This document shows positions 44,395 to 53,152 of a DNA stretch of 64,000 nucleotides, piece after piece. The position numbers and the translations under genes are program-made. Each line of letters begins with the position of its first letter. Position 1 is the first letter of the stretch. Origin of the DNA: Homalodisca vitripennis. Its lineage: Eukaryota > Arthropoda > Insecta > Hemiptera > Cicadellidae. Below the pieces are notes generated by a model. The model did no database searches, was not told where the DNA came from, and saw only the letters and a list, made by a program, of their open reading frames with translations. The stretch spans positions 101,101,001 through 101,165,000 of the forward strand of contig NC_060207.1 of assembly GCF_021130785.1 (NCBI RefSeq), in the 5' to 3' direction.

Positions 44395-45298
44395 CTGAGC
44401 AAGTTAGCTTATATTCAACAGCAGAACACTGTGACAACTCTTCGCATCTGGGCACAAGAGTGGGTGTATGGGTGATGACGTGTCCTTGAAATGATTGACC
44501 CTCCCCATCCTTCAGGCCCCCCATCCTTTCGGCTGACTTACACCACAGCCATTTGTCATCTCCCCCACTATTCCTAAAGTACCATTCCTAAAGTATAACT
44601 TACAAAAATTGCTTTTACGTTATTTATTTCACGTACACACCTACTCTAATAGTTTATTTTTAGATTTAGTTGGGTTAACTAAAAAATTGGCTGCCCACCC
44701 CTTATTTTGGTTAATCAGTGGTTGTGATTCTTAAAGTTAAGTATCAAAGATGTCATATTATAATTAATCTAGCCAGCACTTGCATAATTTTTATTGCTGA
44801 GTCCTTTACTTAGAATAAAATTAACATGATATTCAAATAAATTCAGGTTATTAACAAGTCTTGTTTGTTGATATTTTAAAAACTGTAAAAGTTGTTGTTT
44901 TTTTAGAAACTACATTTTCACTTTTTTGTGTTTTTTTTTTTATTATACACTTTAAACTAAACATCTAATTCATCTTACAAAATTGATATGTATAGTTTTT
45001 TTCTAAAACATTCGTTGTTAGTTTTTGTAATGTCTGTATACACAGACGTTAGCATTTCTTAGTAGTTTTTCAAACGTCCAAGTTGGTACTAAAAGGGTTA
45101 AAAGATCTTAAAAAATTAAGAATTTATGCGTGGCATTTCATATAGTATTTTTTTAGTTAATTCGTATCATGTTTGATATTTCAAGTCCTGGTGTGTACCG
45201 GCAGGTTCCATCTAGTGGAGAAGGGAAAACACAACTTCCACATCAAGTTTGCTGACGTCATTAACTCGAAGATAGACCAGTTCCTCTCTGAGAAGTAG
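28168..45298 (+). CDS. Bphl: Biphenyl hydrolase-like / valacyclovir hydrolase gene (5' end missing)
   Basis: An alpha/beta-hydrolase serine esterase; mammalian BPHL is a mitochondrial enzyme that hydrolyses alpha-amino acid esters and homocysteine thiolactone. Exons: 28168-28258, 31479-31645, one 154-nt copy from the array 34478-36171, 37576-37712, 43775-43893, 45205-45298. They join in phase to 762 nt, ending in TAG at 45296-45298. Counting from the first visible codon, nucleophile Ser99 (GWSDG), Asp204 (GELDPLVP) and His232 (GKHNFH) have spacings 105 and 28, equal to human S122-D227-H255. The oxyanion-side HG-like strand is LLLPGAMG. Roughly 23-38 N-terminal residues are missing. An AATAAA is at 45355-45360. 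Oddity: the nucleophile exon is tenfold duplicated, so functionality is uncertain. Confidence 0.92.
28259..31478 (+). other. Intron E2-E3
   Basis: 3.2 kb, AT-rich. Near 30011-30060 there is a weak tRNA-like pair of promoter boxes (TAGCTCACGAGCG and GAGTTCGAATTG) that might be a decayed SINE head. The frames at 29774-29959 and 30144-30332 are unassigned. No transposon ends identified. Confidence 0.6.
31479..31645 (+). CDS. Bphl: Hydrolase exon E3
   Basis: Acceptor CTCTGCAG, donor GTGAGA. It encodes TMQSDFAPQFSGLDKTKYTL and VSWDPIGYGKSRPPEREY, then PDFYVNDAEVLAKLMK. The WDPxGYGxSRPPxR block is diagnostic for BPHL (human WDPRGYGHSRPPDR). It enters in phase 1 and leaves in phase 0, matching the array exons, which start with AAG. 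Confidence 0.93.
31646..33865 (+). other. Intron E3-array, 5' part
   Basis: Mostly unassigned AT-rich sequence. It includes a perfect hairpin at 32981-33013 and the first copy (33150-33224) of a 75-bp segment repeated at 34396-34469, directly before the array. Confidence 0.6.
33866..33931 (+). pseudogene. Decayed copy of hydrolase exon E5
   Basis: GGCAAGCTTGAGGCTGTGTA, then CGGAGAGACCTTC and TACTGTCAGTACTATATAAA align with the middle of the real exon at about 37610-37687 (AGCAAGCTAGAGGCAGTGTA, TGGAGAGACTATGG, TACTGTCAGTACTTCATAAA), with a few-base deletion. It lies 3.7 kb upstream of the real exon and before the array. No splice sites retained. Confidence 0.7.
34066..34131 (+). pseudogene. 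Decayed copy of the array exon
   Basis: AAGCTGGGCAAGCAGCAATA is identical to array copies for about 24 bases. It then carries deletions (CTGGTGGAGTGGAGTGCC) that remove most of the nucleophile region and resumes with GAGCCTTGTTCCCCTCCTGT. The preceding acceptor is mutated (TTAGAG instead of TTACAG). A related pre-acceptor segment recurs at 34353-34400. Confidence 0.85.
34161..34333. repeat. Inverted repeat (hairpin) upstream of the array
   Basis: The arms include TTCATTTCAAAC, TTCATATAAACATAG and complements CTATGTTTATATGAA, GTTTGAAATG. Outer parts also pair (TTGTTCATGA with GTGAACAA; GTGTCACAA with TTAGTGACAC). About 70-bp arms around a 30-nt loop. It may be a small MITE. Confidence 0.7.
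34396..34469 (+). repeat. 75-bp segment duplicated from 33150-33224
   Basis: The two copies differ at one base in the part from GAGTTGTTCTTTGTAGCTTC to CCCCCGTTGTTGACAGCA. Here the segment splits an acceptor: AACTTACAG stands on both sides of it (34393-34401 region and 34469-34477), so it was inserted between an old acceptor and array copy 1. Confidence 0.85.
34478..34631 (+). CDS. Bphl: Array copy 1 (exon E4), nucleophile Ser changed to Gly
   Basis: KLGKQQYSVVGWGDGAITG: the nucleophile-elbow codon at 34514-34516 is GGT (Gly), while all other readable copies have AGT (Ser). Two neighbouring codons also differ silently (GAC, GGT). This copy has its own intronic acceptor context, but the polypyrimidine tract is weak because the 75-bp insertion ends just before it. 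If spliced in, the protein should lack esterase activity. The neighbouring Asp is retained. Confidence 0.9.
34648..35141 (+). CDS. Bphl: Array copies 2, 3 and 4 (intact, identical)
   Basis: Exons at 34648-34801, 34818-34971 and 34988-35141. Each keeps GWSDG, the strand LVLMVTMAYVT and the end DVDIYE plus one base. All three appear identical over exon and linker, pointing to recent unequal crossing-over or gene conversion. Each would splice in phase between E3 and E5. Confidence 0.88.
35158..35311 (+). pseudogene. Array copy 5, in-frame stop
   Basis: GWSDG is kept, but the tyrosine codon of MAYV is TAA at 35278-35280, and the Glu before the splice site is GTG (Val) at 35308-35310. Inclusion would truncate the protein before Asp204 and His232. 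Confidence 0.92.
35328..35491 (+). pseudogene. Array copy 6, 10-bp tandem duplication with stop
   Basis: AGCAGCAATA is duplicated near the exon start, giving TAA at 35346-35348 and a +1 shift. Exon length 164 instead of 154. An alternative acceptor inside the duplication (AATAAG before CAGCAATAC) cannot be ruled out. Confidence 0.92.
35508..36001 (+). CDS. Bphl: Array copies 7, 8 and 9 (intact)
   Basis: Exons at 35508-35661, 35678-35831 and 35848-36001. All keep the Ser nucleophile. Copy 7 has Val (GTT) in LMVTMAY like copies 1-4; copies 8 and 9 have Ala (GCT). Linkers are GTAAAG type. This mosaic of one marker shows exchange between copies. Confidence 0.88.
36018..36171 (+). CDS. Bphl: Array copy 10, next to a consensus donor
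   Basis: GWSDGAITG is intact (GCA rather than GCG for Ala), with Ala at LMATMAY. The following donor A/GTAAGT is the only full consensus donor in the array. The exon ends in phase 1, and the split codon A/GC (Ser) completes in E5 (IYE-S-LKD). This is the most likely functional copy, although its acceptor has only the 16-nt linker and coding sequence upstream as branch-point region. Confidence 0.88.
36172..37575 (+). other. Intron array-E5
   Basis: 1.4 kb AT-rich. No transposon ends or coding frame recognised. Confidence 0.7.
37576..37712 (+). CDS. Bphl: Hydrolase exon E5
   Basis: Acceptor TAATCAG, donor GTAAAG. It encodes LKDISKWTPQLRSKLEAVYG, then AEYLERLWSNYCQYFINLL and SSQNGE, the helical cap segment (human IRDVSKWSERTRKPLEALYG). 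Enters in phase 1 and leaves in phase 0. Confidence 0.92.
37713..37979 (+). other. Intron E5-E6, first part
   Basis: AT-rich, no feature seen before the piggyBac insertion. The whole intron runs to 43774 (about 6 kb) and is bulked out by two transposons. Confidence 0.6.
37980..39356 (-). mobile_element. piggyBac element, transposase core deleted
   Basis: TTAA at 37976-37979 is followed by CACTTACCGTGTCATGAAAT. At the right, TGATACGGTAAAAGTA precedes TTAA at 39357-39360. Subterminal copies of CCGGTCTCACAGACC occur at 38022-38036, with reverse partner AGTCTCACAGACCGG near 39325. Two further diverged copies lie near 39112-39170. About 1.38 kb, minus-strand coding. Confidence 0.75.
38338..39027 (-). 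pseudogene. piggyBac transposase: N-terminal tail fused to C-terminal zinc domain
   Basis: Starts MNDSEIVRVNDRRFNERLLQ at 39027, followed by an acidic run (EGDDSDDSDEDPNYVVSD) typical of piggyBac N-termini. A frameshift and a stop lie near 38700-38900. The frame from 38703 reads RGPLPGPTARARALGN and ends with the cysteine-rich domain: KTCSKCPAAKERKTNYKC, then CGQPICLECSRKLCISC. The whole DDD catalytic core (several hundred residues) is missing. The cysteine domain normally binds the element's ends. Confidence 0.8.
39361..40102. other. Intron E5-E6, middle part
   Basis: AT-rich spacer between the piggyBac and hAT insertions; the frame at 39370-39564 is unassigned. Confidence 0.5.
40103..42716 (-). 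mobile_element. hAT transposon (ZBED5/SCAND3-like), with 8-bp duplication
   Basis: CAGGGGTTCTCAACCGGTGG at 40103 and the complement GGTTGAGAACCACTG ending at 42716 are hAT ends. The flanks CTCTAAAC (40095-40102 and 42717-42724) are a perfect 8-bp duplication. 2614 bp, minus-strand transposase. The GGGGGTCGC subterminal repeats near 40137-40165 and 42650-42690 are typical of this group. Confidence 0.92.
40541..42250 (-). pseudogene. hAT transposase, BED finger to dimerisation domain, frameshifted
   Basis: Starts MDKFLKREASCSKSSSEVSK at 42250. It has CRKYDNAYLQFGFTEIENKP and CVICSEV, the first half of a BED zinc finger. The second half (KRHLETKHSAL) and PVEFFQRKLLSLRSQQ follow in other frames near 42060-41990. 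From 41599 the frame is open for 352 codons: WVHCSLHRQALAAKGMP (central catalytic helix region), WLSRGNVLSRLFSLR, and the C-terminal hAT dimerisation block with FSTSYNCEKGFSTMVNLKTK and LCLTKINPDI. Multiple breaks between 41600 and 42060 destroy the N-terminal half of the catalytic domain. Confidence 0.88.
42725..43774 (+). other. Intron E5-E6, last part
   Basis: AT-rich, no feature recognised; ends in a usable acceptor (GTTTATCAG). Confidence 0.6.
43775..43893 (+). CDS. Bphl: Hydrolase exon E6 (catalytic Asp)
   Basis: VCQRFLPQVLCPTLVLHGEL, then DPLVPVYHGKFVADNIPNA. The Asp in HGELDPLVP is the triad acid (human HGEKDPLVP). Donor GTAAGT follows the split Lys codon (AA/G). Confidence 0.93.
43894..45204 (+). 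other. Intron E6-E7 with AT microsatellite
   Basis: 1.3 kb; includes the (TA)n run at 44331-44389 and a C-rich segment near 44495-44570. Nothing else recognised. Confidence 0.7.
44331..44389. repeat. (TA)n microsatellite
   Basis: Uninterrupted alternating TA/AT of about 58 bp; likely polymorphic. Confidence 0.92.
45205..45298 (+). CDS. Bphl: Hydrolase last exon E7 (catalytic His) and stop
   Basis: Acceptor TACCGGCAG. FHLVEKGKHNFHIKFADVIN and SKIDQFLSEK, then TAG. The His in GKHNFH is the triad base (human GKHNLH). Confidence 0.93.
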
Positions 45299-45354
45299 GG
45301 TAGCCTTGGGCTCAGGTGTGATATTCTCAATTTTTACAAGATATCTAAGGTTCA

Positions 45355-45360
45355 AATAAA
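45355..45360 (+). terminator. Candidate polyadenylation signal of the hydrolase gene
   Basis: AATAAA 57 nt after the stop codon. A longer 3' UTR is possible as further AATAAA-like hexamers occur downstream (for example 46428-46433). Confidence 0.5.
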
Positions 45361-47951
45361 TATGACTTAGTCATTAGAATACATTCCATGAATTAAGATT
45401 AGATTTGGAACTGAATTTTAATGGTTGGTGTAGTAAATTGTCTGCTTTCTTAAATACCCATTTTTCAACGTTTATTTGAGAACAGTTTAAAACTTTTTTA
45501 TATTTTTTAAATATTTAAAACTATGCTGTTAAAATATTAAAAGAGAAGTTAGTGGTTTTTCCAAATCTAATCTGATCAGATGTAGATTGTGCAATTATAT
45601 TTTTGATATGTGAATATTTAAAATTACATTTTTAGTAAATTCAATACATTAAGTAAATTTTACTTACATAGTTCAAAACTCCATAAGAAACCAATAAAAT
45701 AATTTCGGGTTAGCACTTGTTTATAAAATTTAAATAAAATGTCCTTGATGATTATTTCGTCAATGATTTTATATGTACTAGATCTCATTTTTTTTATCGA
45801 CCAAGATTGATAATAATAATGTCAAATTTTAATATGACAGTCTATACTAATATTTTTCATTTAAGTCAATAAAACTATTGCATCCTCTCCAGTTACTGCC
45901 AGTTATTTTTCATTCTTTGTTCTGCTAAATTAGTAACAAGACAATACCTGGTGGACCAATGTTGCCTACCGTACAATCTCTGTTGGTGTTATGTGGTTAC
46001 CTCATGTTATTTCTTAATTCATAGCTTGTAGTCTAACTATTTTCATATTTGTGTTGTTCTATTTACATAATGAATAATCATTGTTTTGTGATTCCATTTT
46101 ACATTCTTTCGTGAATGTTGAAAATCAAATATTTCTAGGCATTAGATAGTAAGTAAACTTTATTTATCTAGTTAAAAGCTTAATAAGTAAACAGTAACAT
46201 AATTGCAATCATGTTCTGTTTATAAAGTAAACAATAATATGTCCTTGATTAATAATATGAGATGGTAGATATGTATTACAATATGAATATCTTATATTTT
46301 AACATTCATGACATTTATAGTTTTAAAGTAAATCATTGTCCAACCCCGTATTATGTAAATGGTCAAAATAGATGTATATAAGTATATTATATTTATATTT
46401 TGTATATAGGGGACGTCAACCTCATACAATAAATAGATCTGATACCATTAACATTTCGATTCAATTTACCTTGAATTTTACAACCCATAAATAAAAATTG
46501 ATATGTTAAAAATTATTAAAACTCATATCGGGTATTATTGACTTTATTTAATTATTAACTTTAGTTTTTCGTAATTACCGATTTCATGCAATTTTTAATT
46601 TTTTTTTAATTCTATGTCATAGCTGAAAAATAATGTTATAGCTGAATGTCAGTGTTGTATAGCCCGTCTTCCAGGGTGCCAGCTTTAGGTCAACTAAATA
46701 GAAAAAAATAATTTACTCTTATTTAGACTAACATTAAGCGATACATACAAATGTTGCTGTCAAATGAAATTAATTGGTTTGAATTATAATTTATTACTCT
46801 TTGAATTTAAAAACTCCCTTGTATATTATTTCTTTAGTTGCATGTTCTTGTGTCTTAAAATAATTAATTTAACATATTATTGACTGTAGATGTCATTGAT
46901 GCCACTTTAGTAGTTGCAATAGAGGTTAATATTTATATTGACCCATTGAGGAAGCAATTATCCTAGCCTGTCTAGGGCTGAATGTTTGAATTGATTTTGG
47001 CCAAAATGCATGTGTGTACTAAAATATTAATAGAATAAGTTTGGATACAGTTAAATAAAATTAATCAATTTTTCAGGACATTTTAGTTTTGGTTGCTCTA
47101 CAATAGTGTTTGTTTCTTTCTCTAAATAATTTGTTATTTAATTTTTTAGTATATATTTTTTTAATTTAGTAAGAAAAACAAAAAATCAAAAGCAACTGTA
47201 AATATTTTATAATTTTTTTTGTTTATCTGTTTCATTAATTTTTTATTTAAAACATCACAATGTTTTTTACATGGAAAACCAGTTTTTATTGGATTACTTA
47301 GTTATAAAGCATAATAACAAAACAATCCAAATTCACTTACATTTTTTCATTTTTTTAAGATTTTATTACAAGCTCCTGAATTAGTTGTTTGGGAGATGAG
47401 ATAAAACTGTTTGTTACATTCAATTGTTATTATTTATTAAAATTAACTATTTACATTACATACAATTTCCATTCACTTACTTTCTATAATTAACTTTTGT
47501 GTCAGTCTTTGAGTATATTTGATATCTCAATATCACTGTTTAAGTATCTGTCTACTTCTGAAGTACGCAAATTGTCTTGTTCTATGGAGTAGCGGAAGAA
47601 CTATAAACAGTTAAACACTAAACTTGAGAACACGATACATAGAATGCAAGCATAACATTGAAGTGACAAAAATTGAGTACATGGCAAAACAAAACAAGCT
47701 ATTAGTTGTGGTTCCAGTGTGCAAACATAATGAATCAAAACGGAATAATTGCTTATAAGGATGCACGAGGGCACGAAAATGCAATCTAGCAGAAAAACAA
47801 ACAAATATGTGATTGTTATCGTCTAGAAAGAGCATAACTAGTGACGCTCGGGCAAGTTCCCCAATGGGCTAAGGACTAACAAACATGATCAGTTTCTCTT
47901 ATTACAAAAATCAATATGCTTCTGGTAATCTTCTCTTCTTGTTGAAACGTA
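45361..47951. other. Downstream region, no gene recognised
   Basis: About 2.6 kb, strongly AT-rich. The minus-strand frames at 47601-47835 overlap each other in different frames and show no domain. Confidence 0.45.
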
Positions 47952-48919
47952 CGAGGTGTGTTCAAGAAGTAACAGGGATTTTTAAATCTCGCAGTCTAAT
48001 TGTCAATGTTTTTTTATTATTTTGGTATTCATCCTCCTGAAATATGAAAAAATTCCAACTGTATTCATTATTTAGTTTTTCACTAGCAGCTGCTAAGGTA
48101 GATGTGGTTATAAACTCAACAATTTACGTTTGTAAAACAATGAATCAAAGAATTTGTATATTTTTTGTGTGAAAAATTAAATGAAGTGTAACAAAGCGTG
48201 AGAAATATTAACAAAGGCCTATATTGAGCGTGCTATGAATAAAACAAGGGTTTACAAGTGGTATCAAAATTTTAAAGATTGCCATGGATGACGGAATTTT
48301 CTGGATGCCCCAGCACATCAACAAACAATGAATGTGGAAGACATTATAATGAGTGATTGCCGTATTACGATCGGGGAAGTTGTTGATGATTTATAACAAG
48401 TGAAGAATCATGGGTTTACGGATATGACGTCGAAACTAAGGCTCAGTTACCTCAATGGAGGCATTCTCGATCGCCAAGACTGAAGAAGGCTCGACAAGTG
48501 CAGTTGAATTTGAAAGTTATGCTCACTGTGTTCTTCGATTTTAATGGTATAATAGTGCATCATGAATTCTTACCACAAGGTGAAACGGTCAATTAGGAGT
48601 ACTACCTGCTTTTATATTTATATGGAAAAAATCCCTTCAATCAGAATAAACACAAGTTCAGAAGTACAGTACTACTAAACCAATTGTATTTATGTTTGTT
48701 TAACAAGCATAGATGACATTAAAAGTTCTTCGCTGAAAGAGTTAATAAAGGCTATCCTAAAGATCAAGTTTGAGAAGTTCTTCGAGTATTGGAAGAAGTG
48801 CTGGCACAAATGTATCATATCTAATGGGACTTTTTTTAAGGTGACAACTTTAATGTAGACGATTAAATAAATATTTTTTCAAAAGATGAAAATCCCTGTT
48901 ACATTTTGAACATACCTCA
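47952..48919 (+). mobile_element. mariner element with flank-derived filler
   Basis: CGAGGTGTGTTCAAGAAGTA at 47952 after TA; the complement TGTTACATTTTGAACATACC ends at about 48919 before TA. Near 48611-48702 its interior carries about 85 bp nearly identical to the flank at 48947-49036 (AATCCCTTCAATCAGAATAA, ACTAAACCAATTGTATTTAT). Confidence 0.8.
48138..48830 (+). pseudogene. Degraded mariner transposase
   Basis: N-terminal HTH remnant near 48138-48340 with stops. Then ITSEESWVYGYDVETK with LPQWRHSRSPRLKKARQ and FFDFNGIIVHHEFLPQG (about 48400-48590), the mariner block around the first catalytic aspartate. After this the flank-derived filler replaces the HDNARPH region. The C-terminal part near 48720-48830 (after the filler) is residual. 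Confidence 0.75.
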
Positions 48920-49039
48920 TATACATCACGAAACACCATATTTTCCAATTTTATATATATGGAAAAAAATCCCTTCAATCAGAATAAATGCAAGTTCGGA
49001 AGTACAGTATGACTAAACCAATTGTATTTATGTTCTGCA

Positions 49040-52000
49040 GGAGCTCTGTCTGTTACATAATCAGTCAGTGTCTTATGTAGGAAATATTAAGTAAAAAAGA
49101 TGTTCTATTCACTCCCAATGTGACAATCATTCCTGAGAGGGAGAAATTTGTATTAACTGTTATGAACTTTTCTTTTTGAATTATCTCAGATAATTTGTTA
49201 AATGTTCAGATCTAACAGTGAAAACATTTTTGAAAGGATTGATTTGCAATGTTCTAAAAAATGTTAACATGTTCTATTTTAGGAAACTTTTTGGATTGAA
49301 ATATTTCCAGTGCTCTTAAAAAAAAAAGAATTATGTCATTTGTAAGCCTCAAGAGATTGTTTTAGCTCAAATTATTTTTGACAAAATTGAAATTGAATTT
49401 TAAACTGTGCTGGCAGACTTGTGTAAACCAGAATCTGTTTATTTTCATTACTCAATTTTTTTGCTATTGACGTCAACAAGTTAAATTTGTGTTAAATTAA
49501 AATATAATAAATAATAGAATAAATAAAAACTGTCAATTAAAGCCAACCCAGATTGTCCAACAGATTTGTCCACCCCAGGAAAGTGAAAACTGCCACACAT
49601 TGACCTGTCCTAATTACAATTATTTTATTCATAGCTTTGAAATAAATTAAGGTGTTACAGAAGTCACGAATGAATCGCATTAGATTTTAAACAGCAACTT
49701 CTGTTTCACAGCCCAACAAACATTGAGGGTATATCCTTATAGTTAAAAGGCATAGCCATAGTTGAGAAATATATGCTCTAATTGTGTTGATCACGCTTCT
49801 GAACATCAATGTGTACACCTCAAATGTAAATATCATACAATGTAGGAGTACACCAGACTATGTGCCTCGTAACTTTTTTTTTGCAGCAGGGATCACTTCT
49901 GGCTGGTTTATACCTACCAGTTGAACCCACCACTGGGCACAGCAAAAACCGATGTGCCACTTCAATCTGGGCAACCTTATGGATGTCCAGTAGCGGCACA
50001 TCACTAACCGCAAATGTTGAGATTCTGGGGTTCACGGGCAATTCGATAGGTCTAGTCTACTGTGGAAGATGACTGTTGGAGTTGATGGGGTTTGTTCCCT
50101 TACCTCAGAGGCTCTTGTGAACCTCAACAAGGGTGTGCCACCCCCTGCCTACTTTGACTGGAGAGGCTGGTTCAGAGCTGGCCTCCCCTTCTTCCGGGAT
50201 GACTGAGATGTAGTGCCCTAATTCTTCCTCATGGATCTCGATAGGAGGCAGCCCCTACTCCCTAACCTGAAACTCCCATCCTGAATATCCTATCACTCCA
50301 GAAGCAGCGCAAAGGTTCTTACAGGACTAAGTGCAATTTATAAGCTTCATGTCCTGAGACAAAAAAAAAAAAACAGGTTTTTTGAAGTTGCATACAAAAT
50401 AGCTCATTTCATTCCCTGAGTTTTAGGATTTGCTAACTCTTAAGTCAAATTCCATGGAGTCATATGCACCATCATCGAATTCTTATCTTGTGTCTATAAT
50501 TTAAGCAAATTTAATCTCATTACTTGTATTTCTATGTCTTGTGTTAAAAGTTTAAATATCTGTACTCTAATTTGTATATTCTACGATTTTCTCGCTGCCA
50601 TAACGGTTAACTATAAGACTAATATCTACATGTTTGCTAACACTCAACCAAATCTCATGAAGTGACGTGCACCAAACTTGGTGTTGGCTGTTTATAAATG
50701 AAGCTTTCTGCAAAATTTCAAATCTATAGGTCAGTTCATTCTCGAGATAAAATGCGGACAGGCATACAGAAATAAAATTTGTCCAGCTTCTCGAGTAATA
50801 GGCTTTGGTAACACTCAGCCAATAAATAAAAGCATAACTTTGATACATATTGCAAGAGCATTACTGTACTACTGTAATGTAATGACTGAGCTAACACATC
50901 ATGAAAATGCTTATTGCTTTCAATTCATGAAAATACTGAATTATTGTTGATAGTCCACAAGTACGGTTTTTTTTAGTTTTTAATTTTTTCCAACAATATT
51001 CAAAATATCTGTCCTTACTTATGTTTGTAAGTGAACATGTGCTATGAACGATCAATCACGAATGATCAATTTTCATAAAAAATGCATCTTTATACAGTCT
51101 ACTGTGTAGAGTTAACATGATATCATGACTGTTGACACACCCTAGTCCAAGTATAGACATTTTGAAATTACCACTGTTATTAAAAATATATAATTATTAT
51201 TATTTAAATAGAAACATTTTATTAATAAATGTCGTTTTTATTTTCAAACTGATTGGATAATTCTAAGATCAAATGTTAAACATTATACAAAACAAAAAAA
51301 TTAGTGTCATGCAATTTTTATATAATTGTATTTTATATAGTTTAAATTATTACATTAAAAATTATTATTTTCGAGAATATTATGTGTTAAATTTAGTACA
51401 TATTGTCAGCTAGTAATTTGCGTATCTGTAGGCAGATGCTCAGTCAACACATCTTAATAACTGTATTAAGTCTCTTTTTAGTCTCTAGTCAGCATTATTT
51501 ATTTGTTTATAATTAATCTTAACAGTGAGTTATATTTTTTTCTTCTGATTTGTCTTTTGGCTGGCCTTATATACTTTATATTGCGGCCTTGATGGACACT
51601 TAGTTTACTTTTCTTTTGTCTATATACTTTTATTTATCAATTTAATTTATTAATTGGATGCTTTGTGGTTAACTTACATTGTTAAATTGCTACATAGCCA
51701 TATTTTAGACACATACAAAGTGAGTTACCATGTTGACAGTTACACTTTACTGGCCATAAAAATGTAGTCTTAAGTGCACACTATATGAATTTATATAGTT
51801 CTTTTAGTTCTGATTTATTTTTGTTTTAATAATTAAACTTGAAATTATCCAGCTAGTTTGATGTAATAACAACTGAATATTTTATGTAACTCATGCCGCC
51901 AAATTCCTGTCAGTAGTGTAAATATGTTTATTTTACCATAAAACGTAAATTTAAATTTAATCTTTCAGTATTTAAGATAATATATGTATAAGACAAGCAT

Positions 52001-53060
52001 TATTTATGAATCAGTTGTTCATCTATACTTCACATTTACTAAATCGGTGTTACTTGTTATGTGTTATATAAGTTGATTTAGCCATTTAAAATATAATAAA
52101 TTTTATTTACAATATTTTTCAACAACAGTTTGCAATGGAAACATTTAGTTCATTTTTAAAAGGTATATTCATCAGCTTTTGTGTATTAAGGCCTTGAATT
52201 TGGAAAATGAAACAGATTGTATATAATTAGAATTAGGCATATGTAGCCTTGTGAAATAACTCTAATTTCTCTCCAATATTTAATGGCATTTGGTTAAATA
52301 GCTCCAATGATTTTGGTAACAATTGTACTATTTTAGGTCAGAGATAAAGGAATCCTGAAGACGAAATCCTTAGCTTTTCAGTTAACATACTTATAATGTA
52401 ATAAATGATGAAGGTCTTTGTCATTTTGAACCAGAAATAGGCATATTTTAGATACATATTATTTTAGTGTTTATAGGTAAGAGCTTTAGATGTCAAGCGA
52501 AATTGTGGATGGCTATTATTTTAGCCTTTGCGCATGTGTGAGCACTAACGGTTCAAATGAACTGCATTTCGATGCATTGATTGAGTTTGTCTAATAGGCC
52601 TAATCAAGGAAATATAAATACGTAGGTCTGAAAAGGCTGCATCGGTCAAAAAACGTATATTTACGGCTTGTATAATTTACTTCTGGTCTAAGGTATTTCT
52701 TGTTCTATAGTCCATTTTGAGTTGGCTCGATCAAGAAAATAAATATATATATAGGTAGGGTTTTATAATAGACTTTAAATCCGTATCTAAAGTTAAATAA
52801 AGTTAACCTGTGTCTTTGATAACTGCATTACAATGCTGATTAAGCATTGCATACATAATACATCCTTAAATTAGGGGTTAAAAGTATATTTTTACCCAAA
52901 TTTCCAATTGTATTATCTGGATAACCTTTGTGCTCAATAGTGACTATAGAAAAGATTGAAATAAGAAGTGTTGTTAGTTTTAAGTTGCTCTATGTTTTCA
53001 AAACTATAAAATGTAAGGAAGGTTAAAATGTTACTTAAATTAATCAAACAATGATAATAT
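49040..53060. other. Long region without recognised gene
   Basis: 4 kb. 49850-50340 is less AT-rich than its surroundings and looks like an interspersed repeat (CTCGATAGGAGGCAGCCCCT near 50240), unassigned. 50640-50770 shares phrases with 12930-12990. 52262-52510 resembles one arm of the inverted repeat at 59207-61060. No coding region supported. Confidence 0.45.
52262..52510 (+). repeat. Dispersed relative of the 59207-61060 repeat
   Basis: AAATAGCTCCAATGATTT, then ACTATTTTAGGTCAGAG and AGCGAAATTGTG correspond to 59550-59735 (AAATAGCTCCCACGATTT, ACTATTTTAGACCAATG, AGCAAAATTGTG). Diverged, non-coding. Confidence 0.5.
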
Positions 53061-53152
53061 GTTGTCATATTTTAAGAATCAAGAATCAAGAACTTTATTT
53101 TCCATTAAGTAAACAAGTCACAATAGGCATCGTCAAGAAGTTATAAACAAAA

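Noticed and set aside
47601..47835. Small minus-strand membrane-like protein
   Set aside because: Two overlapping frames with similar hydrophobic content arise from AT-rich composition; no start context or similarity.
49820..50072. Gene in the less AT-rich stretch
   Set aside because: Frames on both strands are short and share no family; the stretch looks like an interspersed repeat.
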